Positions 53,255 to 64,000 of a DNA stretch of 64,000 nucleotides are shown piece by piece. The notes under the pieces were generated by a model that was not told the DNA's origin, did not search any database, and saw only the letters and a list, made by a program, of their open reading frames with translations. Numbering within the stretch: the stretch's first letter is position 1; each line of letters opens with the position of its first letter. The DNA is from Nevskia sp. Lineage in GTDB: Bacteria > Pseudomonadota > Gammaproteobacteria > Nevskiales > Nevskiaceae. A program made the translations under genes and the position numbers. The DNA lies in assembly GCF_021732705.1 (NCBI RefSeq), contig NZ_JAKFUM010000010.1, positions 248,001 through 312,000 on the forward strand, given 5' to 3'.

Positions 53255-53472
53255 GGAAAACTGGATGGCTCTCAACCGTACCGACTACAGACCTTGCGAA
53301 CCGCAAAAAGTGCGCCGCCGCGTGACTGTACTTGATGCCAATTCAGGAAATGTGAATTTCAAGTCAAACAAAATCATGAACTTGCATCCGCCTTTCGTGC
53401 TTTAGGGTAGCCCGAGGTGTTTTCAAGAGGACGACGGTATCGTGCCCGTTCGATGGCAACAGCCCCAACGCA

Positions 53473-53496
53473 AACGCCGACCCTGAGGTCGGCGTT
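53473..53496 (-). terminator. Terminator after the ATP synthase operon
   Basis: A 10-bp perfect inverted repeat AACGCCGACC/GGTCGGCGTT lies about 22 bp beyond the atpC stop. On the minus strand it is followed by TGCGTT, only partly T-rich. Confidence 0.7.
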
Positions 53497-53518
53497 CGAT
53501 CACACGGCAGCTGTCGAA

Positions 53519-53938
53519 TCAGTGCGTCGTCTTCTTGATCTTGGTCAGGAATTCGGCGAGTGCCGCGGCCTGCAGCAGCTCGACCTGAGCTTTCGCCAGA
53601 TCGACGTCGCTCTTGGCGTTGGCCAGCTTTTCCTCGGCACGGCGCTTGGCTTCCGACGCGAGCGCTTCATCGCAATCCTTGGCGCGGATCGCAGTGTCGG
53701 CCAGCACGGTCACCAGGTGCGGCTGCACTTCGAGAATGCCGCCGCCGACGAAGAACGCCTGCTCGCTGCCGTCCGCTTGCTTGACGCGAACCGCGCCCGG
53801 CTTCAGGCGCGTGAGCAGCGGCGCGTGGCGCGGGGCGATGCCCACTTCGCCCATTTCCGCCGGGGCGAACACCATCGACGCCTGACCGTGGTGAATCTGG
53901 CCTTCGGCGGAAACGATGTCGATTTCAATGGTTGCCAT
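53519..53938 (-). CDS. atpC: ATP synthase F1 subunit epsilon
   Basis: A 139-residue regulatory subunit of F1 that couples rotation and inhibits ATP hydrolysis. The N-terminal beta sandwich has [34 protein letters not shown] and [18 protein letters not shown], followed by a C-terminal helical hairpin ([18 protein letters not shown]). It is the last gene of the operon, 44 bp after atpD. Confidence 0.96.
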   Translation of the reverse strand: MATIEIDIVSAEGQIHHGQASMVFAPAEMGEVGIAPRHAPLLTRLKPGAVRVKQADGSEQAFFVGGGILEVQPHLVTVLADTAIRAKDCDEALASEAKRRAEEKLANAKSDVDLAKAQVELLQAAALAEFLTKIKKTTH

Positions 53939-53982
53939 GGCTTGCTCGGGTACGGGTCGGTCTGATCAGGGAAAGCCGCCGA

Positions 53983-55440
<1,458 letters not shown>

Positions 55441-56304
55441 TTAAACCGCTGCCGCGCCGCCGACGATTTCCGCCAGTTCCTTGGTGATGCTGGCCTGGCG
55501 GGCCTTGTTGTAGGCGAGCTGCAAGCCGTTGATGATCTTGCCGGCGTTGTCGGTCGCAGCCTTCATCGCGACCATGCGGGCGCTCTGTTCGCTGGCGACG
55601 TTCTCGACCACGGCCTGATAGACCTGCGATTCGACATAGCGCTGCAGCACGGTGTCGAGCAGTTCCAGCGCGCTCGGCTCGTACAGGTAATCCCAGTTGT
55701 CGGCGAGCTTGCCGACACCGCCGTCGACTTCGACCGGCAGCACCTGACGGACACCCGGACGCTGCGTCATCGTGTTGACGAACTGCGTCGACGCCAGATA
55801 CAGGCGATCGATGCGGCCTTCGCGGTAGGCGTCGGTCAGCACCTTGATCGAGCCGAGCAGCTGCTCGAGATGCGGCTTGTCGCCCAGATTCGAGTTCTGC
55901 GCGACGACCTTGCCGCCGACGCGACGGAAGAACGACAGACCCTTGTTGCCGATGACGGCGTACTCGGCATCGATGCCCTTCTCGCGCCACTCGCGGATCG
56001 AACGGGTCAGCGCACGGAACAGGTTCGTGTTCAGACCGCCGCAGAGGCCGCGATCGGTCGAGATCACCAGCACGCCAACCCGCTTGATCGGCCGATCGGC
56101 CATGAACGGATGGGTGACTTCGGTGTTCGCCTGCGACAGGTGCGCGATGGTGCGACGGATCTTCTCGGCGTACGGACGCGCTTCGGTCATGCGGACCTGG
56201 GCGCGGCGCATCTTCGAGATCGCCACCTTCTCCATCGCGCGCGTGATCTTCTGCGTGTTCTTCACGCTCTTGATCTTGCTGCGGATTTCTTTGGCGCCTG
56301 CCAC
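55441..56304 (-). CDS. atpG: ATP synthase F1 subunit gamma
   Basis: A 287-residue central stalk subunit. The N-terminal [23 protein letters not shown] and the C-terminal [25 protein letters not shown] form the coiled-coil rotor. The start is GTG at 56304, unlike the ATG used by its neighbours. It lies 36 bp after atpA. Confidence 0.97.
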   Translation of the reverse strand: MAGAKEIRSKIKSVKNTQKITRAMEKVAISKMRRAQVRMTEARPYAEKIRRTIAHLSQANTEVTHPFMADRPIKRVGVLVISTDRGLCGGLNTNLFRALTRSIREWREKGIDAEYAVIGNKGLSFFRRVGGKVVAQNSNLGDKPHLEQLLGSIKVLTDAYREGRIDRLYLASTQFVNTMTQRPGVRQVLPVEVDGGVGKLADNWDYLYEPSALELLDTVLQRYVESQVYQAVVENVASEQSARMVAMKAATDNAGKIINGLQLAYNKARQASITKELAEIVGGAAAV

Positions 56305-56340
56305 TGTAGTTCTCGGTCGTGCCTGAAGTTGAGGGCGTGC

Positions 56341-57894
<1,554 letters not shown>

Positions 57895-57978
57895 GTCATG
57901 TGCTCGGTTCTAGCTCGCCGTTTTGGGCCACGGCAGGCCGGGAAATTGGTTCGACCCTTCTCTAAGGCTTGCGCAGGG

Positions 57979-58515
57979 TCAGGCAATCAACTGCTGACGC
58001 AGACGATCGAGTTCGCCGACCGCCGAGCCGTCGATCACCAGATCGCCGGCGCGAATCACGGCACCGCCGAGCAGGCTTTCATCGACCTTGGTGGTGACGT
58101 TCAGCTTGCGCGACAGCCGCTTGGCGACCGCGTCGGTCAGCTGCGCGATGCGCGCCGGCTCGACCACCGATGCCGTGGTGATCTCGACATCGATCGTGGC
58201 CTCGGCTTCGGCCCGCAGCGCCTCGTATTCGGCTGCGATCGACGGCGCCAGCTTCAGCCGGCCGTTGTCGATCAGCAGATGCAGCAGGTTCGAGCCGTCG
58301 GCGCCGATCGTCGGGCCAATGGCGTCGATCAGGGCCTGCGACAGCTGACCCTTGCTGACGGCCGGGTGGCCGATCGCCGCAGCCACCGACGGATCCTTGA
58401 TCGCCTCGGACAGACCGCCGAGGATCGCCGACCAGTCGGCGAACCGGCCGGCGTCGCGCGCGAGCTCGAACACCGCTTTCGCGTAAGGCCGCGCCAGTGT
58501 GCTGAGCTCGGCCAT
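57979..58515 (-). CDS. atpH: ATP synthase subunit delta
   Basis: A 178-residue peripheral stalk subunit. The N-terminal helical domain has LARPYAKAVFELARD, and the C-terminal segment has KVDESLLGGAVIRAGDLVIDGSAVGELDRL, both family hallmarks. Its ATG overlaps the atpF stop by one base (TGATG). Confidence 0.97.
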   Translation of the reverse strand: MAELSTLARPYAKAVFELARDAGRFADWSAILGGLSEAIKDPSVAAAIGHPAVSKGQLSQALIDAIGPTIGADGSNLLHLLIDNGRLKLAPSIAAEYEALRAEAEATIDVEITTASVVEPARIAQLTDAVAKRLSRKLNVTTKVDESLLGGAVIRAGDLVIDGSAVGELDRLRQQLIA

Positions 58516-58988
58516 CAGACTTTCGCCGCCAGCTCGGAAATCAGCTCGGCGTGGGCACCGGCGTTGATTTCGCGCTTCAGGATCTTCGAGGCACCGGCAA
58601 TCGCCAGCTCGCCGACCTGCTGCCGCAGGGCGTCCTTCGCCTGCGTCAGTTCGCGAACGACTTCGGCGTGCCCGGCTTCGACGATCCGCTTCTTCTCGGA
58701 CTCGGCTTCGGCGCGGGCCTGCTCGACCAGCTGCGTCGCCTGCTTGTTCGCGGCGGCGACGATTTCCTGCGCCGTGATGCGTGCGGCCTTCAGGGCTTCA
58801 TCGCTGCGCGACGAGGCTTCGGTCAACGCCTTCTGACCCTTCTCCGCCGCAGCCAGACCATCGGCGATGCGCTTCTGACGCTCGTCGAGGGCCTTCGTGA
58901 TCGGCGGCCATACGAACTTCATCGTGAACCAGACGAAGATCGCGAACACGATCATCTGGCCGACGATGGATGGAATACTGGCCTGCAT
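58515..58988 (-). CDS. atpF: ATP synthase Fo subunit b
   Basis: A 157-residue stalk protein. One N-terminal helix (about 9-25, [20 protein letters not shown]) anchors it, and the long charged helix ([20 protein letters not shown] onward) forms the stator. It lies 52 bp after atpE and is coupled to atpH. Confidence 0.97.
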   Translation of the reverse strand: MQASIPSIVGQMIVFAIFVWFTMKFVWPPITKALDERQKRIADGLAAAEKGQKALTEASSRSDEALKAARITAQEIVAAANKQATQLVEQARAEAESEKKRIVEAGHAEVVRELTQAKDALRQQVGELAIAGASKILKREINAGAHAELISELAAKV

Positions 58989-59040
58989 CGCTTAGGCTCC
59001 GAAAAAAAGGATCAACCGGCTTGTCTTGGGAACGACGCGC

Positions 59041-59391
<351 letters not shown>

Positions 59392-59410
59392 TTACAGCGG
59401 GGGCGACTGC

Positions 59411-60567
<1,157 letters not shown>

Positions 60568-60616
60568 GCGCCCTTTTCGGCCTTCGCGATGGCTCGGCCT
60601 GCGTTGAAGCGCGCGG

Positions 60617-60646
60617 AGTATACGCAGCAACGCCGCTGATCTTCAA
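60617..60646 (-). promoter_or_regulatory. atpIp: Sigma-70 promoter of the atp operon
   Basis: On the minus strand TTGAAG (60646-60641) and TATACT (60622-60617) are separated by 18 bases, close to consensus. The -10 lies 50 bp upstream of the atpI ATG, giving a leader of about 40 bases. Confidence 0.78.
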
Positions 60647-60991
60647 GCATTTCGATCCGAAATCCCTGCAAACTCCGCGTATTGCGCATTTCATAGGCTG
60701 TCCCATGCCTATGACATCTGTCCCGTCTCACGACAGCTTTCGAGCCCTCGACCCGCGTCGCGAAAGCGCCGTGTCAGACCCTGCAGGGCGCTGCGATCGT
60801 CGCGCGATCAATGCCTTCCGGCGGACGGCCCGACAGCGCTGTCAGGCGTCAGTCGGAGTCCGGCATCCCCGGCCGAAAACCCGGACTGTCACGTTCGCGG
60901 GTCAGACCGATCGATGGCCACGCATCGGGAATCGGCATCCGACCGCCGATGCCCGCGATCGAACGCCGTGGTCAGCGATCGCGGGCGGCGC
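60647..60991. other. Intergenic region between the SDR gene and the atp promoter
   Basis: About 345 bp with no gene I can support. An imperfect inverted repeat CATAGGC/GCCTATG with an 8-base loop is at 60692-60713. The rest is GC-rich and shows no tRNA, riboswitch or parS-like site. Confidence 0.5.
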
Positions 60992-61777
60992 TCAGCGCCG
61001 CATCAGGCGGCCGACGACGCGGGTCAGGATCGACCGCGGGATCACCGAACTCGCGGCCGCCCCGATCTTGGTCATGCCGCCGGGCACGACCAGGCGCTGC
61101 CGGGCGTCGAGACCGTCGAGCGCGGCGTCGACCACGAACTGCGCGGTCACCATCGAACCCTTCGGCACCTTCTTGCGCAGGTTGTGGACGCCGGTCGCCT
61201 CGAAGAACGCGGTGTCGACCGGGCCCGGGCAGACCGCCATCACGTGCACGCCGCGGTCGCGAACCTCCGCCCACAGCGCGTCACTGAAGGAATAGACGAA
61301 GGCCTTGGTCGCCGCGTAGACCGCGAAGTACGGCATCGGCTGGAACGCCGCCGACGAGGCGACGTTGATGATCGCGCCGTGCTTGGCGTCGAGCATCGGC
61401 GGCAGGAAGGCGTGCGACAGATCGACGACGGCCGATGCGTTCAGGCGGATTTCCTCCGCTTCCCGCGCCGGATCCTGCTTTTCGAACGCGCCGGTGGTGC
61501 CGAAGCCGGCGTTGTTGATCAGCAGATCGACCGACAGTTCCAGCGCATCGACCGCCTTGCGCAGCTTCGCGCCGCATTCCGGCTTCGACAGGTCGGCGGC
61601 GATCACCTGGATGTTGCGGCCGGTTTCCGAGGTCAGGCGGCTCGCCAGTTCCCGCAGCTTGCCTTCCGAACGGGCGACGAGGATCAGATCGCTGCCGGCA
61701 TGGGCCAGCGTTTCGGCGAACGCGGCACCAATGCCGCTGGAAGCGCCGGTGATCAGCGCCGTCTTGTAGGAAGTCAT
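60992..61777 (-). CDS. Short-chain dehydrogenase/reductase
   Basis: A 261-residue NAD(P)-dependent oxidoreductase. The nucleotide-binding TGASSGIGAAFA is near residue 10, the NNAG region is LLINNAGFG, and the catalytic Ser-Tyr-Lys are in NVASSAAF, YAATK and the following helix. Arg at the end of strand 2 (VARSEGK) favours NADP(H). The substrate is unknown; the sequence resembles the broad DltE/YdfG-type group. ATG 61777 gives the Rossmann fold at the N-terminus. It lies between parB and atpI, an uncommon insertion in this otherwise conserved block. Confidence 0.9.
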   Translation of the reverse strand: MTSYKTALITGASSGIGAAFAETLAHAGSDLILVARSEGKLRELASRLTSETGRNIQVIAADLSKPECGAKLRKAVDALELSVDLLINNAGFGTTGAFEKQDPAREAEEIRLNASAVVDLSHAFLPPMLDAKHGAIINVASSAAFQPMPYFAVYAATKAFVYSFSDALWAEVRDRGVHVMAVCPGPVDTAFFEATGVHNLRKKVPKGSMVTAQFVVDAALDGLDARQRLVVPGGMTKIGAAASSVIPRSILTRVVGRLMRR

Positions 61778-61928
61778 CGGGGAAGCCTCGCGTCGGGGTC
61801 GCAGAAATGCTGCGGTGCCGCAGTGTACGCAGCGAGGACGACACGGGGGATTACCGGCGATCCCGGCGGGTGCCGTGCGGCGCTTGCAGGTCACCGCACC
61901 ACGGGTGGCCCGCCAGCCGGGCAGCGGT

Positions 61929-62789
61929 TCAGCGCAGCAGCTTCAGCACCTGCTGCAGCTGGGCATGGTTCTCGAACGAGATCACCAGCTTGCCGCGGCC
62001 GCGCGGGTTCTGCGTCAGCGACACCGGCACGCCGATGCGCTCGCTGATCTCGCTGGCGATCGGCGACACCGGCCCCTTCTGGTGGGCCGGTGTCGGCGCC
62101 GGTGGCGGCGGACGCGACCCGGCGGCGACCAGCGCTTCGGTCTGGCGCACGGTCAGACCGCGTTCCACCACCTGCGTCGCCAGTTCCGCCTGCCGGCTCG
62201 GCGTTGCGCCGAGCAGCACCTTGGCGTGGCCGAGCGACAGCAGGCCGTTGCGGACCAGCGCCTGCACGCCGGGATCGAGGTCGATCAGGCGCAGCAGGTT
62301 CGACACCGCCGCCCGCGACTTGCCGACCGCTTCCGCCGCGGTCTCATGGGTCAGGCCGCATTCGTCGATCAGCCGGCGCAGCGCTTCGGCTTCTTCCAGC
62401 GGATTCAGATCGGCACGCTGGATGTTCTCGACCAGCGCCACGGCCATCGCCGTGCGGTCTTCCATCTTGCGGACGACGGCGGGTATGACGGCGAGGCCGG
62501 CGAGTTTCGACGCGCGCCAGCGGCGCTCGCCGGCCACGATCTCGTGCTTCCCGTTCGGCAGTTCGCGAACGATGATCGGCTGCACCACGCCCTGCGCCTT
62601 GATCGACTCGGCCAGCGCGTCGAGCGCGGCGGAATCGAACTGGCGACGCGGCTGATGCTGGCCGGCGACGAGGCTGTCGAGCGGCAGTTCGCGCAGCTCG
62701 TCGCCCGCGGTTTCCACGCCCTGCGCGGCGGAGCTGCTGCCCATCAGGGCATCGAGGCCGCGGCCGAGGCCGCGCTTCTTGACGATCAT
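61929..62789 (-). CDS. parB: Chromosome-partitioning protein ParB
   Basis: A 286-residue CTPase and centromere-binding protein. The N-terminal KKRGLGRGLDALMG binds ParA. The CTP-binding domain has GQHQPRRQFD and GERRWRASKLAG; the HTH is in LTHETAAEAVGKSRAAVSNLLRL. The C-terminal dimerisation region ends FENHAQLQQVLKLL. ATG 62789 was chosen because it yields the family N-terminus. It is 46 bp after parA. Confidence 0.96.
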   Translation of the reverse strand: MIVKKRGLGRGLDALMGSSSAAQGVETAGDELRELPLDSLVAGQHQPRRQFDSAALDALAESIKAQGVVQPIIVRELPNGKHEIVAGERRWRASKLAGLAVIPAVVRKMEDRTAMAVALVENIQRADLNPLEEAEALRRLIDECGLTHETAAEAVGKSRAAVSNLLRLIDLDPGVQALVRNGLLSLGHAKVLLGATPSRQAELATQVVERGLTVRQTEALVAAGSRPPPPAPTPAHQKGPVSPIASEISERIGVPVSLTQNPRGRGKLVISFENHAQLQQVLKLLR

Positions 62790-62835
62790 CGCTGTTCGGT
62801 TCCCGTTCCGGACTTCTTGTTGGAGGGCGCGTGCA

Positions 62836-63624
62836 TCACGCGCCGAGCCGCAACTGGCCGCCATCGTGGCGGCGCAGCACTTCGCCGGCCAGCGCGAGAT
62901 AGGCTTTCGCGCCGGCCGACGTCGGATCGTAGGCCATCACCGGCAGGCCGTGGCTCGGCGCCTCGGCCAGCCGCACGTTGCGCGGCACGATCGTGCGATA
63001 GACCTTGTCGCCGAAATGCTCGACCAGCTGGCCGGAAACATCGTTCGACAGGTTGTTGCGCGGATCGAACATCGTCCGCAGCAGGCCTTCGATCTCCAGC
63101 CGCGGATTGATCACGCGCTTGATCTTCTTGATCGTGTCGACCAGCGCCGTCAGGCCTTCGAGCGCGTAATACTCGCACTGCATCGGGATCAGCACGCCAT
63201 CGGACGCGACGAAGGCGTTGACGGTGAGCTTGGACAGGGCCGGCGGGCAGTCGATCAGGATGTAGTCGTACTCCGCCGCCACCACTTCCAGCGCCAGCTT
63301 CAGCGCGAAGTCACCGGCGGCGACCTCGCGCAGCTTGATCTCGGCCTCGGTCATGTCGGCGTTCGCCGGCAGCACCGAGAAGCCCAAGCCTTCCGGCGAC
63401 ACGATCGCCGCCGCCGGCGCCACCTGCTCCAGCAGCACGTCGCGAGCGCTGTGCACGAGCTGGTACTTGTTGACGCCGCAGCCCATCGTGGCATTGCCCT
63501 GGGCATCGAGATCGACCAGAAGCACCCGGCGCTTGGTCGCTGCCAGCGAGGCCGCGAGGTTGATCGTCGTGGTGGTCTTGCCGACGCCGCCTTTCTGGTT
63601 GGCGATGGCGATGATGCGGGTCAT
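62836..63624 (-). CDS. parA: Chromosome-partitioning ATPase ParA
   Basis: A 262-residue deviant-Walker ATPase that drives origin segregation with ParB. The Walker A motif is KGGVGKTT (about residues 11-18). Other motifs are VDLDAQGNAT (Walker A') and LIDCPPALS (Walker B). ATG 63624 gives the correct N-terminus MTRIIAIANQKGG. The upstream in-frame extension continues into rsmG and is not coding. Confidence 0.97.
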   Translation of the reverse strand: MTRIIAIANQKGGVGKTTTTINLAASLAATKRRVLLVDLDAQGNATMGCGVNKYQLVHSARDVLLEQVAPAAAIVSPEGLGFSVLPANADMTEAEIKLREVAAGDFALKLALEVVAAEYDYILIDCPPALSKLTVNAFVASDGVLIPMQCEYYALEGLTALVDTIKKIKRVINPRLEIEGLLRTMFDPRNNLSNDVSGQLVEHFGDKVYRTIVPRNVRLAEAPSHGLPVMAYDPTSAGAKAYLALAGEVLRRHDGGQLRLGA

Positions 63625-63661
63625 GGGCGTGGAGTCTGGCGAGCTGCGATGGCGCGAGTTT

Positions 63662-63689
63662 ACGGAAGTGCCTCGAATGGCACTTCCGT
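63662..63689. promoter_or_regulatory. 28-bp inverted repeat upstream of parA
   Basis: Perfect 11-bp arms ACGGAAGTGCC/GGCACTTCCGT with loop TCGAAT lie between rsmG and parA, 38 bp before the parA ATG. There is no T-run, so it may be an operator or mRNA hairpin rather than a terminator. It does not match parS (TGTTTCACGTGAAACA). Confidence 0.5.
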
Positions 63690-63751
63690 GCGCCATTCCA
63701 GCGGGCGGCAGCCCCGGGGAGGCTTTTGGCGAATCATGCGACGACAAAAGC

Positions 63752-64000
63752 TTACGCGGCGCGCGCGCCGGGCGCGTAGCCGATGACCAGCAGCTGGCGC
63801 ATCTCGTCGAGCCCCGGCACCAGCAGCCGATGGGTCGACTGCACCAACCAGCGCGCCGGCAACCCGGCCCGCTCGGCATCGTCGACGTGCGCCTTCATCG
63901 CCAGCCAGCGCGTGTCGGCATCGCCCAGATGCTCGGTCACGGTGGTGAAATCGTGCAGGCTGGCGAACGCGCGGCTGATGATCAGCGGATACGGCGCGGC
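63752..64000 (-). CDS. rsmG: 16S rRNA (guanine-527-N7)-methyltransferase RsmG (partial, C-terminal part)
   Basis: The frame enters at the right edge and ends at TAA 63754-63752, giving about 82 residues. They start AAPYPLIISRAFASLHDF, the RsmG SRAFASL motif, and end LLVIGYAPGARAA. It methylates G527 of 16S rRNA. rsmG directly upstream of parA is the standard gammaproteobacterial arrangement. The start lies beyond the window. Confidence 0.9.
   Translation of the reverse strand, partial: AAPYPLIISRAFASLHDFTTVTEHLGDADTRWLAMKAHVDDAERAGLPARWLVQSTHRLLVPGLDEMRQLLVIGYAPGARAA

Noticed and set aside
60568-60991. tRNA or small RNA gene in the atp-SDR gap
   Set aside because: No cloverleaf, CCA end or GTTCGA-type T-loop could be found by eye. 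Only the promoter and an imperfect inverted repeat were supported.
61929-64000. parS site near parAB
   Set aside because: No close match to TGTTTCACGTGAAACA was seen; the inverted repeat at 63662 has a different sequence.

Overview
The window is high-GC, densely coded chromosome from a gammaproteobacterium. The gene orders rsmG-parA-parB-atpIBEFHAGDC-glmU-glmS, yajC-secD-secF and divergent trmJ/suhB are all typical of that class. GC content and gene content suggest a Nevskiales/Xanthomonadales-like lineage, but this is inference and no marker here fixes the taxon. I saw no rRNA, tRNA, CRISPR array, insertion sequence or prophage.

Layout. 1-4.3 kb (minus): an Fe-S assembly block (trmJ, a 2-oxoglutarate-type oxygenase, two tandem cysteine desulfurases, a partial IscU-like scaffold), with suhB divergent at 4.4 kb. 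5.3-8.6 kb (minus): secF, secD, yajC. 8.9-12.8 kb (plus): a small membrane protein, a long-chain-type acyl-CoA dehydrogenase, glutathione peroxidase and a membrane protein. 12.8-15 kb (minus): zinc metallopeptidase and tgt. 15-16.9 kb (plus): a glutathione S-transferase and a diguanylate cyclase. 16.9-22.2 kb (minus): coaX, birA, plsY (each coupled to the next), an M61 peptidase with a PDZ domain and a DUF4394 lipoprotein. 22.4-24.8 kb: an HSL-type esterase, a ROK kinase and a DUF1499 lipoprotein.

25.1-33.9 kb (plus) holds the most unusual locus. It is one uninterrupted, mostly stop/start-overlapping operon: a TonB-dependent receptor, a YnjB-like binding lipoprotein, two permeases and an ATPase (YnjCD-like), two paralogous ThuA/class I amidotransferase-like proteins, a radical SAM protein with SPASM-like cysteines, and an ArsR-family regulator with a C-terminal Cys-Cys pair. 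A 22-bp near-perfect palindrome lies upstream. It reads as a self-regulated uptake-and-modification system for an unknown, possibly metal(loid)-linked, substrate.

33.9-37.6 kb holds accessory genes: an alpha/beta hydrolase, DUF2237, DUF1579, a small hypothetical and a polytopic membrane protein. 37.8-40.8 kb holds pilB and pilC. 41-45.5 kb holds a secreted repeat-like protein and a large periplasmic-sensor diguanylate cyclase. 45.7-50.3 kb holds a HopJ-family gene, glmS, two small membrane proteins and glmU. 50.4-53.3 kb holds a SulP transporter coupled to a beta-carbonic anhydrase (probably bicarbonate/CO2 handling) and a small anchored protein. 53.5-60.6 kb is the complete F1Fo ATP synthase operon with a good sigma-70 promoter. 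61-64 kb holds an SDR, parB, parA and the 3' end of rsmG.
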